Shown: positions 46,636 to 59,960 of the stretch, piece after piece
Layout: each line of letters begins with the position of its first letter
Numbering within the stretch: the first letter of the stretch is position 1
NCBI GenBank assembly: GCA_035578905.1
Contig: JAQJVL010000620.1
Location: forward strand, 186,001-250,000
DNA from: Stictocephala bisonia
Taxonomy: Eukaryota; Arthropoda; Insecta; Hemiptera; Membracidae
Length of the DNA stretch: 64,000 nt
Reading direction: 5' to 3'
Notes under the pieces: model-generated
Seen by the model: the letters and a program-made list of their open reading frames with translations, nothing else
Told to the model about the DNA's origin: nothing
The model's database searches: none
Position numbers and translations under genes: made by a program

Positions 46636-48879
46636 TAGGGGTGTACGATGTGATTCAAAAAAATTTCGATTCGATGCACATATACAGAATTGATGGTTTT
46701 TATTAAGTTTTAGAAGCAGTAGAGTAACAATAATACCTTTTGTTACCGTTAATCTAGTTAATATTATCTGTATGAAAAAAATATAAAAATAAACTGTATA
46801 AAAATAAGAAGGTCAGTTTAAAATAATATAAGGAATGTAAGTTGCTGGGATTCACAAAATGCAGTAGGCCTAAAAGCACAATAAATCACAATTATTTTGA
46901 AATAGAATTTTAGGGCTTAATAAAGTCAAAAGAGGGTTAACCCTCGAACCGGGTCATACTTTTTCCTGTACCGCCACATCATTTTTAGCGCATTTGCAGA
47001 CATTTTTTCAAAAAATCATAAAAAATAGTAAGATTATATAACCCTACTTGTATGTGGTATTATTGCACTCCTAATAAAGCAGGCTATCTAATAATAATAA
47101 AATATTACATCTTTGGGGTTAAAAAAATTTTTTATGACTCATGATATCTCGGACAATGACTTTTGTAAACATAAAAAGGGGGGGGGGTCACCTTGAAAAT
47201 AATATATTATAGCTAAATTCAAAATTCCAAGATAGCCTAAATATTACAAATTTCATCTAGTTTCAGGATATATAAAGGTTTTATATGTTATTTATAGTAT
47301 AAAAGTAATTATACTTACAAAACCCTGTGTAGTACAATATATACAAACATTTGTTACTGTGGTAACATAATTTTCAAAAATTTGCTAAAAATTCTATATA
47401 ATCAGTACAGACTTCTAACTAGTACTAAAACTTATAGAATTACTTGTTCTATAAATAAAATATATTTGTAAAATGGTTTCCTAGGTATCCTCTGGCTGTG
47501 AGCTTGTAGTTGTCCACAGATGATGATGAAATTTATCCGGCGTACGCACACAAATGTGACATTCTTCATGTTCACAATTGTTTTTCTTTTATAAAAAGGC
47601 TTCAATATAATTTTGTGTGTGTTGTATGTATATACCAAAAGTAATGTAAACACAATTATATCATAATAACACCATAATTACGTATAATAAGACTTACAAA
47701 TACAATTGAAAGACAAGTAAACAAAACTTCCAAGGCTAGCGTCAGTTTGAAAATCGCTTTCACATTGGACAACGAATATTCATCATATTATTTTCAATTG
47801 TTCCCGTCGTCTTAGAACCAAGTCAGGCATACCACTACAATCGGTAACTCTTCCCGTTTCCAGGGGTATATGAATCTTGTCCATAGCGCTAATAGGTATA
47901 CTATAACAAGTGATAATATCGAGTGATGTCAAGTCGACAATTTTTTGTCGAAACGCGGTACAGAATCAACACAAGTCGACAATTATTTGTCGAAACGCGG
48001 TACGAGGGTTAATAAAAAAAAGGTCAAAAATAATATAGGAAAAGCTAGTAATAAAGGAAGTCGACAGCTCTGTATTAAATTTAAATGCCAATTGTTGTAC
48101 TTGACTGTTGTGGGAGATTAACAGGTCAAAATGATAAAAATTTAATTTGTTACAGAAAAATAATATTTCGCAGGCAAAAAGAAGAATGTATAAAATAATA
48201 GAAACCAATTTAATTATTGTTATTCACTTTCATTTTTGGAAAGTTATGACGGCAATATAACTGTTTATTTAACTAACAATAATTAACTGAAATAAATATT
48301 AATGTAACGTTACATAAGTGTAGATAGATAAAATATACTACATCAGCAATTTTAAAATTAATAAAACTGTATCAACATATGATGCATTAAAATGTAATTT
48401 AATGAATTCATCGAGGGTTTCCATATTGCTTTTAATTTAATATAATTTCCTATAAAAAGGTTGAAAATAGATGTTAATAGAGTCGGTTTTAATAATTAAC
48501 GTTTAATTATACTTTTTTTTAATTTAAATAATCTTGAGTTATGTATTTTAGAACACAGTGCCAACGGACTAACTAAATAAAAATTGACGAATTCAACGTG
48601 AATTGTTAAAAATACAAAATATTTGAAATTATAATAGAAAACAAGATAAGACTGTGTTTTGATTGGAAACTTTACAACTATTTTACTGTAAAACCTTTAA
48701 TTCAAAACATGAAATACTGGTTCCAAGACACACCAGTAAATATCATTGATTTAGAAAGGTATTTTCTCTTAATAATTAGTTATTTTGGCGCGTCAGAATA
48801 ATTCTGAGACATCGATATTGGTAATGCATCGTGGCGCTATCTATCGATGCATCACGTTACTTTCGATCGCACACCCCTA
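46636..48879. mobile_element. Non-autonomous hAT element with 8-bp target duplication
   Basis: The ends TAGGGGTGTACGATG and CGATCGCACACCCCTA are inverted repeats related to those of the element at 9913-12236. Target duplication: ACTACAGC (46628-46635) and ACTACAAC (48880-48887), one mismatch. GATGCATC-type motifs are repeated subterminally. A TTAA MITE is inserted inside; excluding it, about 1.2 kb remains, without transposase. Confidence 0.85.
46941..48008. mobile_element. TTAA-flanked piggyBac-like MITE, nested in the hAT element
   Basis: TTAA at 46937-46940 and 48009-48012; ends CCCTCGAACCGGGTC and (reverse complement) CCCTCGTACCGCGTT. Near the right end a palindromic unit TCGACAA-(4)-TTGTCGA plus AACGCGGTAC occurs twice (47934-47951 and 47976-47993). 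No coding. Confidence 0.85.
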
Positions 48880-49243
48880 ACTACAACGTTTTATACATTT
48901 TTGGCATTGTTAAAGAAACATATAGTTGGTGAATGTTACTATTGTATTCATTTAGTGGTTTTGTCCTGTGCCATTGGAGCAGAAGGAATCTTCAATGCTT
49001 GTTGCCTACTGCTGTGAGTCCACTAACCTGATCCTGGTTGTATGGAAGACTAGTGATTTTGTTGTTGGTTTTGGGAAACAAAAAATCTCTAGTCATCCTA
49101 CAAACTCGCATCAAATAACTACTAACACAGGATTTCTGCTATGCCTTGCTACATTAACACTAATATGTTAGTTTTTCATTATATTGTTCTTTTTTGAATC
49201 TATAGTATTGTTAAGTTTAAGTGAATTAATTGTGAACAGTTAA

Positions 49244-49911
49244 CACATTCACTGTGAAATACATATGGTATCTATGGGATGTTCTTTTAGCAGATGGCAT
49301 GCCATAGATCAGTGTTGATCAGGATTGTGACCAAGAAGTTTGGATCAGTAGGCACAATGTTGAACTTTTCAGTTTTGTTATTTTTCCCTTCCTAGGTTTT
49401 ACATAGAGATGCTTGGGATGTTACTGGGAATGGATGGGAAGAGATTTTAAGGTTCAGGAAGGGATCAGGAACTACTGATTTCTTTTCAGATTTTGGGAAA
49501 TTTTCCAGGAGTAATTTTTCCTGGTAGAGAATACAACAATTTAAAACAAACTTAGTACGGTACATTGACTAAACATTTTTAAGTGATAAGGAATGTTATT
49601 TTTATGTTTGGCAAATTTAATGTAAATACATTAATAATAACTTTACATTACATTCATGTTAAGCATGAAAATCAGATATGAGCCTTGAAAATCTGATTCC
49701 TACTCCATTTACTATCAATTTTACAATAATTAATTCCTTTTTTTTATTACTACTTACAGAAAATAAAGTTCTATTTCCCCATCATCAGTCAAGAATAAAG
49801 AAAATCAAGGTTTACCCCTGTGTACATTAGTAAATAATTAATTATTTTTGTTTTAACATTTTTGTTCAAATTATTTTAATAGCCTTTACAATATATTCTG
49901 CAGTGAATGTG
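49244..49911. mobile_element. TTAA-flanked MITE, 668 bp
   Basis: TTAA at 49240-49243 and 49912-49915; the inverted ends CACATTCACTG are identical over 11 bp. Near the left end ATGGTATCTATGG (49265) and the palindrome ATGGCATGCCAT (49294-49305) form a doubled motif. Confidence 0.8.
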
Positions 49912-51277
49912 TTAATGGGTAGCATTTCAGATTATTTTCATTTTTTATTGTTATTATCGTCATTGTATTCTGTGGGTATTTAAAATGTTAATGTTTATGT
50001 ATTTGCTGTATTATTGAAACAATCTTTAAAAGATGAGCAAAAACTGTACATGTTTGTATTCTAAGCTTTACAAATTCATTACTGTACTTTAAGGTAGCCC
50101 TTTGCTTCTCTAGAGATAACACTGTAAGTACCTCATTCTGATCTACCAAAACTGTGATGACAGACTATATGTACCTTAAGGTTCAAGAGAATCTCAGCCT
50201 TCTTGAATCAAATTCAACTGACTGACAATTGTTCTCATTCATTTTTACCAAGCAGTATGGTAACAAAATCTTTGTATGTGGCTAATACAGTATTTCATCA
50301 CTAATTAATATCCAAAATGAATGTATTATAGGCTGAGGTTTGCTTATTTAATCTTCTGTTGCTCAAACAATTGATTTGTTTCGTCCTTTACTTAACCTGA
50401 AGATTTTAGGTGGTGATTTTAGGTGATGGCCGTTCGGAACAAATTTCGGAATGTTGGAATTGGCCGATGGCCATGGATCTTAAAATATTATAATTAAGTT
50501 AGGCCGACCCACACAGTCTTAAAGAAACAGCTAGACAATTTTATTAAAATTAAATTCAAGCGATTATTAAACTATGAGAGTGCTGTTTTATGAGATCCTT
50601 AATTATCTCATCACAGCCAGCTTTGTTTAAATAATTTAATAGAAAAATAAGATATCCCACCTACAAATTAATTATATTTATTAAATTTACAATGCTAATT
50701 AGCTGGCTACGAGATGGTGCCTAGGAGTGCCAATGATATATTAAATGTAATGCAAATGCTGTGAAAAAATACTAAATGGCTAAGTCCTCATACTAGATTA
50801 AATTAGACCCCCTCCCCTGCAATTAGAATAAGTCTTGGCCTGCCAAGGCTTTTAGCCTTGGCAGACCAAGGCTAGAATTAGAATTCAAAATTAGAATTTA
50901 GCCCATCATAATTTTGAGGTCCCCCCAAAAAAGATTAAATATTATAATTAATTAAAATTTAAAACATAAAGAAGGAAAGTGGTGGTCTTCTTTCATGGAC
51001 GGACTCCGACGCACTGTCCGAACTCGAAATATCCTCCCCTCCCTCAGGCCCTTACCGGTCGCCTTTGTTATCGCTGTGGCGGTCGTTCCGCAACAAGTGT
51101 TTATCCTCTACTCTAATGCTGGAGGATATTTGTATCATCCCACCTCACAATAATTTGTGCTTTAGTTGTCTTTTGAGTTTTTCAACCCACCTCAGTATGT
51201 TTGGTGATCTATTTATAGATAAACAATCACTTGTGGAAAGAGTGTCCTGCTCCATTGAATGGTCGTGGAACACTTAA

Positions 51278-52394
51278 CCCTTTTAGTGCCAGACATTTTT
51301 TCAATGTACATGTGAAAAATCCCAACCTGTTTTATAAAGGTGTATGCGAAAAATCCCAGGCCATTTTTCAAGATTTTGACAACATTTAAACAAAAAATCA
51401 TATCTTTTTTGTTTATTTGAATAAATTAACATATGAGGTGTTGTTTGTTAGGTAATTATGTGTAGTACCTAAAAAAAATACTCATGAAGTTAGGATAACA
51501 TTTTTACAATTTGTGTTTGTAAAAAAATAAATAAATAAAAAAAATAATTTCCTTTTTAACTTTGACCATATATAACTGCCTTTATATGTAGCCTACACTA
51601 AAATGGTTTTAGTACAGATTGTAGTAAATCTAATTGTTAACACACACACAAAAAATTTGAAGCAGTTACCTTGAAAAATGGAGAAGTATTGTATTTCTTC
51701 AAAAACCATGTAAAATCCTAAATTCTTGGTAAAATCCAAAATGACATACTTAGCACTGAATCCATAAAAAATATTTCTATACACATGTTCTTGAGTCCAA
51801 TGTTTTAAATAGTTTATAAAAATAATAAAGAAGGTACATAAAACTAAAATTATCTATTTTAAGTAGACACAAAAGTATCACTTAGATCGTCTTCATCATA
51901 AACATGAACACCACTTTGTGGTGCAACACTATCTAGGATTGTATTTTCACTTACAAACGATCTCGCTCTTTTACTCATGATTCAATCTATTTACATAACT
52001 TATAAATAATACATACAAACTAAAATAAAAGAATAAAAAGGTACAAATTTAGACAAAACGATCACCTAGCAACAAAACAATAACAACAACCAAAACATAC
52101 ACTCACTGAATGACGAAACGGAAATGTAGCGGCAAACATATGCTATTACGTCATCATTGTTGAGCGTAGAGTAAAACGGATTTTTTCTTGACAATAGTAA
52201 TAGTATCTAGATACAGGACACAAAGTTTGGTGGCGTTTGGTCAATAATTGAATTTACACTACAATAAAAACCGGACGCCCCCAGCGCACATCGGTATTTT
52301 TAGTAAAATGTAGTGACGAGCGCTCACGACGCACGCCGGGATTTTTCGAATAAATAGCGACGTGCGCTCACGGCGCACGTCGGCACTTAAAGGG
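51278..52394. mobile_element. TTAA-flanked piggyBac-like MITE, 1.1 kb
   Basis: TTAA at 51274-51277 and 52395-52398; ends CCCTTTTAGTGCCAGAC and (reverse complement) CCCTTTAAGTGCCGAC. A GC-rich palindrome GACGTGCGC-(5)-GCGCACGTC at 52359-52381 is preceded by a degenerate copy at 52315-52337. The interior is AT-rich with no transposase. Confidence 0.85.
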
Positions 52395-52613
52395 TTAACT
52401 ACTTACTGTAATGTTGGCATTTTATGCTATCTGTATATAACTGCTTTCCAGCCATCTTTGTTTAGTTCCAATTCCTATACCATTTCCAGCTTGTTGATAT
52501 CTTTCTGAATTTGATTTTTAATCTCTTGAGTTTATCTTCAGAACTAATGAAGTTGCATCTTATTTTTTATTAAGTGGTTATCATGTTATATAAAATGGTA
52601 TAGTATAACCTCG

Positions 52614-52872
52614 TCCAAATGGCCCACTATCGTTGGCACACCTCTGTAATTTAGCTTAAAAATAGTCCTACAAAATGTTGTGATTTCATTGTACAATACA
52701 TAACTAAGCAAAATTAAAAATAAAGCAAGAAATTAAATTACAGCTCGTTGACACAATGCATACCAAAGTGGAAATATTTTTTGAGTGACTGCGACAAACT
52801 TATGTTTTCTTACATTCAAGGTTAATAGAACTGCATTGGAAAGATATGTTTGGGATCAGAAATTGAAACTGT
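52614..52872 (-). mobile_element. Truncated Tigger-like MITE
   Basis: TAGTATAACCTCGTCCAAAT and the following TTAGCTTAAAAATAGTCCTA and GCATTGGAAAGATATGTTTG segments match, in reverse orientation, the right part of the MITE at 4385-4930. The other terminus is missing where LINE sequence begins. Confidence 0.6.
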
Positions 52873-52919
52873 GCTTTATTATAAAAATAAAATCCGGTGA
52901 AGAGATATGACACCATAAA

Positions 52920-54760
52920 ATTCAAGTTTATCTATTAAAATATCTATTGATATGCAATCGAAGGCCTTTGATAGGTCAAATAGTGACAAAGAAACAGATT
53001 CACTGCTCTCGAAGACCATCCTCCACAAATTCAAGACCTCCTCCACAAGCCCTTGTACGACTTGAGTCGTTGAGTGGATCTATTACTTCTGAACCCAAAT
53101 TGGCTATCAGTAGGTAAACTATTTGATTAAAAAATGTACTGACCTGATTGAGAATTGATGATTGAAATATCTTCGAAAAAATTGGCACAATTGAAACAGG
53201 ATGATAATTTTATAACAAATTCTTATCTTCCTTTTTAAAAATAGGAATTACTTAGATACTTTTAAAATTTGAGGGAAATATCCTTTATCCAAACATTCAT
53301 TGAAAATATATGCTAATGGTTCACTAATAGAGTGAATCGTCTTTTTTAATATAAAATTTGAGAGCCATAAATAATCTCTAGCTTTAGTATAAGAAAACCT
53401 AGCTACAGTCTGAATTACTTCCCATGGTGAAATTTTGTTCCAATCGAAAGTGTTAATGTTTTTAAGGAAGGCCCATAAGACAAGTGACAGTCTAACTGTC
53501 CTCGTGATAGAAATGTTTCCCTAATTCCTGAATTGTGTCTAGGAAATAAGGATTAACATTTTCAGAATAAAAAATTGCACTATTTGTTTAATTGCTGGTA
53601 TTCTGATTTTTTATTATGTATTACATGCAGCCTTGCATTTATTAGTTGATTCCTCAATGTAGCGTTCAGAAGATTGTTTTTTTGCATTATTATACTTGAT
53701 CTATATATTTTCTTTAATTCAGTATAAACCCTGTATGCAACTTGTGTATGTTCTGATCCTATCCTTTTTAAGTTGATATAAATATAATGTGCCAACATCC
53801 TTTTCTTATCATGTCTTAAACTATCGCTAAGTCAGTTAGTTTTCAGTTTGTTTTTTAAAGGATGTGATTCATTCTCCCATTTAGACTTTACAATAACTGG
53901 TGAGCAGAAATGCCATAAATAAAAAAAAAATTTAAAACGATATAATGTTTCCAAGTCAATATTATTCAGCTCATACTCTGAAAATATTTCCCATTTTTCC
54001 ACATCTAACACGTGTAGGAATTTATCTATCAAGACATATGTTTTTCTGCGAAAAGACACTAGATTTTTTGTTTTCATGTTTGGAATATGTATGTGGGATT
54101 GTTATTTTACAAAATAATGGTTCATGATCTGCTAAATAGCCTGAAATAACACTTTCCTCATGTATTAATTGATCTGAAAAGTTCACTAGAATATTATCAA
54201 TACATGAATTCAGTCGAGTAGGATAATTATTGGTACATGTTAGATTTTAAGATCTTAAAGAGATTTAAAAAGTTAACTGTTAAATTATTATTTAAGTTTG
54301 ACATATTAATATTGAAATGTCCAAAAACTGTTACCTTTATTTTATTCTTACAAATTTTCCTGAAAACCAATTAAGTTGAAAAATGTTTGAGCATTACCAT
54401 TAGGAGACTATATATGATGCTAATAATGGTTATGCTATATTCAGTAAGCTTAATACAGCTTATTTCAGTATTGATTTCAGAGTTGAACTTACATCAATGT
54501 TCTCAAACTTAATTGATTCTTTAACAAAAAGAGCTGTTATACCATTTTTTATATAAAACTACACATGAAATCTGCTACTACAAAGTCCATTGGGCAAAAA
54601 TAATCAACCTGGTCTGTAGATAGCCAGTGTTCAGAAACACACAAAATATCCAATTTTAAGTGTTTTAAAATACATTCCAATACTGACATTTTATTCTTAA
54701 AACATTGAACATTAGATTGTAAAATATTTATACTTATAACATTATAATGCAGTAATAATA
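52920..54760 (-). pseudogene. CR1/Jockey-like LINE: endonuclease and RT N-terminal remains
   Basis: Reading the minus strand from 54760: NVQCFKNKMSVLECILKHLK and LDILCVSEHWLSTDQVD are the start of an AP-type endonuclease (the Glu of SEHW is a usual catalytic position). After a decayed middle, 53240-53000 gives YNYHPVSIVPIFSKIFQSS, and 52985-52925 gives LSLFDLSKAFDCIS, the RT motif A with its catalytic Asp. The YADD box and 3' end are missing (5' part only). Many stops and frameshifts occur. Possibly the same family as 39090-39900. Confidence 0.82.
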
Positions 54761-55521
54761 ACTCATCAGCTGAGGATTCATTCTAACAACATTATATTCA
54801 TTTACCGACTGAATCTTGCCACTAATAAATTAGCTATCTCAAAAAGTTTTCAATAAAAGTTGAATAGTTCATAATTTTTTAATTTTTTTTCAGAGTTACA
54901 TTGATAATTATCTTCATTTTTTTTAAATAGAAAACGTACACTATATGAAATGTTTAAACTATACGCTTAATTTATTATTAATGTAGTTAGGGCAAACAGT
55001 TTAGCTTTAGTTGTATGTATGTGTACATTAAGATTTACTTTGCTATTTGTAAATTATTCTTCCTGTACTGGAAATAAATAATGTTTTTATATTGAGTGAA
55101 CTAATCATTGCATGTTTATTAATCATTACATGTTTGGCTTATTGATTTTAATGTTACTTATCTGGGAACTGGCCATGCTGAAATACTTTTTTAGTAACTA
55201 ACACTTTGGACATGTTATTATCATATGACTTTAAAAACATTGCTATAATGTAACTGTTATACAGGGTGGCTGAAGAGTCAGTTGTCAAAATATGAAGAGA
55301 AGCAATACTAATGACATCTAACTTATGGGCCACTTTGTTTATACTATTGTAGACCTTGTAAAATAATTTAGTATAGTGATGAATATTGTTAAAACATAAT
55401 AAATTCAAGTCTTTGACTAATAGTGTGACTATGATTTATTTTTATTTTTAAGCAAATAATATACACCATGCATATGTTAGTCCTTCTATATCAGAGTCTG
55501 TGGAGTCACCAGTTCAATATA

Positions 55522-56840
55522 CAGGGTGGGGCAGAATGGACTCCCTGATTTGACAGGTTAATTGTAAAAAACCCATCCAAGATAATTAAAAAAGCTTTTT
55601 ATTTCTGAAAACTACATATTATGCCATTTCATTTTCATTGTGTTTTGAAAATGATATCGTCCAGGTGACGACCTTGACGAGCGATGCACATGTTAAGTCG
55701 TTCAAAAAAGTTTTCAAAAACTGCCCAGCATAGCTGGCGTTATTCCAGCGATGACATCAGCAATTGCTTCCTTAAGGACTTCCAAGGTCCTTGGTCGACT
55801 TTATAAACCTCAGATTTGAGGTGACCCCAAAGAAAATAATCACATGGGCTCAAATCTGGGTAACGAGGGGGCCATGGAACATCCCCTCGCAACGAGATCA
55901 GGCGGCCGGGAAACTGTTCTTGCAGGATTTGGCATGAATGACGGGCGGTATGAGCCGTGGCACTATCCTGTTGAAACCAAAAGGCTTCCATATCATTTTC
56001 CTCACCATACTCTTCAATTTTGGGAAATAAAAAGTTCTCCAACATCTCACAATAGCGCACAGAGTTCACAGTAACAGTTGCACCTTCATATTCAAAAAAG
56101 TATGGGCCAATAATGCCTATGGAGGACACAGCGCACCAAACTGTCACTTTTGGTGAATGAAGAGATCTTTGGTGAAGAGTGTGTGGGTTTTCAGCTGCCC
56201 AGTACCGAAAGTTTTGCTTATTTACTGAGCCGGAGAGGTGAAAATGGGCTTCATCGCTAGACCAAAGAATAGCGCCGGCTTTCAAAGAGGCTAACATTGC
56301 ATTGCAAGCATCTGTACGTTTCACCCAGTCTTCTGGGCCCAACTCTTGAACAACCATCATCTTATAGGGGTGTAAGTGAAGGTCAGAGCGTAAAATTCGC
56401 TTTACCGTTCTGGGCGATATCCCAACAAGCAGCATGTTTCCGTGCAGAGCGCGATGGGGATTGTTCAATAGACGCTCTCACTGCCACAATGTTTTCCGGG
56501 GTCCTCACACTTTTTGGTCGCCCGCCTGGTTTTCTAGGAAGTGCAGATCCTGTTGCCCGTACACTTGCAATCCATTTCCTTATGGTTTTAGCATCAGGAA
56601 CACTGTCATGACGAGTCAAACCAAACCGCCTACGAAATGCCCTCTGCGTCATCACTACACTATCGTTGTTTTTAAAAAACGTTTCTACGACAAAACCACG
56701 ATGCTCGCCAGTCCACTGTATGGTGACAACTAAAATGGCGTCTTCTCCCCCACCAAACGCCACTACTCCCACTCCGCTAACTGACCTGCGTGCTCTTCGG
56801 TGACTGATTCAAACTAGGGAGTCCATTCTGCCCCACCCTG
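55522..56840 (-). mobile_element. Mariner-type (DD41D) element
   Basis: TA duplications (55520-55521, 56841-56842) flank the perfect 25-bp inverted ends that start CAGGGTGGGGCAGAATGGAC. At 1.3 kb it is a normal full-length IS630-Tc1-mariner element with one transposase gene on the minus strand. A lone CAGGGTGGCTGAAG at 55262 nearby looks like the end of some other element. Confidence 0.92.
55651..56772 (-). pseudogene. DD41D mariner-type transposase, frameshifted
   Basis: The N-terminal part (56772-56383) has the helix-turn-helix region with VVMTQRAFRRRFGLTRHDSV and the hinge GSALPRKPGGRPKSVRTPEN. The catalytic part (56468-55740) has WSSDEAHFHLSG (first Asp), FWFQQDSATAHTARHS (second Asp) and PDLSPCDYFLWGHLKSEVY (third Asp). 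Counting from the Asp of QQD to that of SPCD gives 41 residues between them, hence DD41D, the spacing reported for rosa-type mariners. Frame changes lie near 56460, 55795 and 55720; the last frame ends IARQGRHLDDIIFKTQ at about 55653. Not functional as read, but lightly damaged. Confidence 0.88.
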
Positions 56841-58347
56841 TAATAGGAACAACTAGGTAATTTTTGTCAATACTTAAAAAATATTGATAAAACTCAATAA
56901 CCAAACATTGATAGCAGTTTGTAAGTGATAGGGACTAAGTGTTGTGGAGATTGTAGGCGCCAAGATCTATGCTCAGTCCCACTAATACCAACATGGCATA
57001 CGCTCAATGGTTGCTATCGGCGTGGCCACTTCTAAAAAAGTCTGGGTTGGTCCATGTTGGGTGGTAGTTATTGTCCGAAATTTTGTGTAAGGGAGAGAAT
57101 TTTACTATCAGGGGAAAAGGAAGAGATACTATCAGGCTTGTCAATTAGCTGAAAATAAGATAAAAACTATGTGCTTCAGATTCCATGTAAAGCTGTAGGT
57201 CCCTTAGTCACCCTGGCTATTGGGCTGTTAATAAATGGCCCTGTCAGAGGAACAGTTGAACTCGGTTAGTAACAACAGGTATGGACACTCACCCTACATT
57301 CATATATTCAAATACGCCCAAAGTTATGTAGGTGACTCATATATAAGAAGAAGGATTGCTGATTAAACACGTTAAGAAAAAGTTGCAAAGCAATAAAAAC
57401 AGTTCTCTCAAAGATTGAACCTTAATAATGGAATCTGTGGGTAATATATACACAGATGACACCATTAAATGTCATCCATATTCATCAAAGACATTATTAC
57501 GTCACTCTGAGTGGACATGGAAAGGATAATTTAAGTATGACTAAAAATACACTCAAACTATCAAATATATTACATAATAAGAAATTTCATTGATATTAAA
57601 TGAAAAAATAGAATTAGTCAGATTCATATTTCTGAGCCTCTCAAAGTTACTTTCTTATTCTGTTATGTTTCTCTGTAAACTTTGCTCTGAAACTATGTTG
57701 ATGTTACTCATAGACATTACAACAATGTTTAAGGAAATATATACAAATTCACTCGTCATTTGCCATTTTCTTATCGGTTAGTCACAGTAACAGGTAGATA
57801 TAGGAATATTGCTATCACAAATTGTACGAGCCAGCATATTACTTCTTTTTTTAACAAACAAACATATGAATTGTTTTGTCAGCTGGCTTACAGAAAAAGA
57901 ATGTTTTCATTAATACAGCCTCGTCATTAACAAAATACAAATCCTGTTTTCATCCTAGATATCAAAAATGTTGTACTTACATGAGAGACGATGAAGCATA
58001 TGAAATTGAGAAAATACTATGCATGACAATTAATCTCTGGCGCATGAGCATGTTGCTTAAACATTAATATACAGTTGTATCTGAAATTTCGTATTAATAT
58101 ATTTACAATGTCAAATAATGGGAAATAATAGTGTATGTGACTTACTAAACAAACTAGAATATCTTGATTTATTGGTTGCTTATTTTTGGAAGCTGGAGAC
58201 TATTAGTTGTTAAGTATTCGTTTTTAGAGGTAAAAAGTTAATTAGAAGCTTTTTGAAAATATCCTAACATAAATAAGAACTTCTCATTAGTTAAAATAAA
58301 CATAGCTGAAATAAAATATAAAATACGCCAAATACTTGGAACTATAT

Positions 58348-58600
58348 ACGAGGCATATTTTAAAAGTAAGTACAGTTTTGGAATACTCACCGTTATAGCG
58401 CTGCGATTGGTGCATGTGGGCTATGGATCGCTATCTGTTAGCAAGCCACAGCTACCATTATGGATCCATTCGACAGTATTTAAAGTTGCTTACGAGTGTT
58501 GAAAATGCCGCTGACTGAAGTACGTGTTGTGATAAGTTTTTGTAACGTTAAAGACATAAAAGCTGCTGACATTTATTGTGAAATCAGTGATGTTTAAGAA
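58348..58600 (+). pseudogene. Mariner-like 5' fragment
   Basis: ACGAGGCATATTTTAAAAGT (58348) resembles a mariner terminal repeat, and ATG at 58505 opens MPLTEVRVVISFCNVKDIKA then ADIYCEISDV before a stop at 58595. This matches the first helix of mariner transposases (E-RAVI-F----G-KA-EIH). The rest of the element is missing. Confidence 0.6.
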
Positions 58601-59269
58601 CAACAAAAAAACAGATATAGAGTGTGAAGTGTTATGGCGTTATTGATTTTTAAGTTTACTTTTATTTTCAAATAATTTCTTGAAAATAATGAAGAAGCAT
58701 CCTGATATCAAGTAAAAAACTTTTATTTTTTATTAAATTAAAAACACAAAAGTGTGATGTATAGTTATCAGGATTCAGGTATACAAAAAATTATGTCACA
58801 TTGTTGTCACTAAATACATATCCCATTTAAAATGTTTCAATTTTAGACTTGGATTAAAACAGCTCTGATGATCTCTTCTCGCCCTCTCTTGTGCTGAAGG
58901 CACTCTCTATCTTACTAACTCTCTAGCCAAGAAGGCAAGAAAATCCGTAATTAAGGTTGAAAAAAGAAGCTAAATATTTATTGTAAGGAAGGAGAAACAC
59001 TTTAAAATTTATATTCTGTATTGAATTCTTTTATATATATAAGTTTACTGTGTTAATTGTTGTAATAAAAAACTAATGACCATTTTAAGTCTAGATCAGT
59101 AACCTCCCTTTACTGCATTTACAATACGTGAGATTGAAAGTAAATTTACTTAAATTGATGCTCAGTCAAACAATATTTAGGGTGAGTTTTTTTGTTACAG
59201 TACATATATGTAAAATAACACTTATCTACTAGATGAAAATTTTTGTATGCATCTTTTTTTTCGGTCTTG

Positions 59270-59410
59270 ACATTGTCAGTTGTCTAGTGAGTGATGGGAC
59301 TAGTGACGCTGAAATACTTCACAGGCTATGTCTGGTTTCCTGTTGTCAGTGTGTAATCTTAACTTTACCTGGAATGCTGCTTTCCTTTCCTTTCACTGTT
59401 TACATTACAA
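59270..59410 (+). repeat. Hammerhead-like repeat remnant
   Basis: GGGACTAGTGACGCTGAAAT followed by ACTTCACAGG (59297-59326) and CTTTCCTTTCCTTTCA (59384) resemble the repeat at 45950-46070 in the same order. The CUGANGA core is degraded (GAGTGATGG), so no active ribozyme is expected. Confidence 0.4.
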
Positions 59411-59500
59411 TTGTTTATCATTGTACTTGTGTAAACTGTACATGTATGCCTGTAGTAGTACAATTCCCTTATAACATATAATATTGCTAATGTCTTATAG

Positions 59501-59528
59501 AACTCATCAGCAAGTCAACAGATATAGG
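59501..59528 (+). CDS. HNRNPK: Candidate 28-nt alternative microexon of hnRNP K
   Basis: The acceptor-like TGTCTTATAG (to 59500) and the perfect donor AGG/GTAAGT (59529) bound 28 nt. Joined to the KH3 exon (AG + A) it reads RTHQQVNRYR and then enters the 59961 exon in a different frame, giving CISKLQCTKKQQVLISTVQI and a stop. Its inclusion would therefore swap the C-terminus, as alternative splicing does at the end of vertebrate hnRNP K. It may equally be a chance splice-site pair. Confidence 0.3.
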
Positions 59529-59960
59529 GTAAGTAAATATAAGAATATGTTTACATAATTTCATGCTCATTTGTATTCCGTGGAGTAGAGCAGTGAGTTC
59601 ATCTTATTACATACGTGTCAAATGATGCTAGCTAGCATTTGGCAGATGACATTTTTCTTTGGTTCCACACCTTTTCAAGCATTGGCCTACTAAAAATGCA
59701 AATTTTGTATCCTTTGCACCTTCCTTAGGCTTAAAATGTGCATTCTTGTAATATATGTTTTGTTAAGAGGAAGTGCTTTCTCTATATTATTGAGGTTTTT
59801 TAACCTACACATCGACATCCACTATTACTTTCTAATCTAACATAAAATAAATCTTTTAACAAATAGATAATTTATACAATACTTTTAATACTATTGGTTC
59901 AATGTATTAACATTATTGTTGTTTAATGGTTTTTTATTTAACTTGTAATTTTTGTTTTAG

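Larger units (their letters stand above)
45619..59960. other. Last long intron (14 kb)
   Basis: It contains a retrozyme-like repeat, two hAT/TTAA composites, TTAA MITEs, LINE and mariner remains. Stretches 49920-51270, 56850-58340 and 58600-59260 show no recognisable element or gene. Confidence 0.7.

Noticed and set aside
55262..55290. Left end of a second DD41D mariner (CAGGGTGGCTGAAG)
   Set aside because: Only the first nine bases match the ends of the neighbouring element and no partner end was found.
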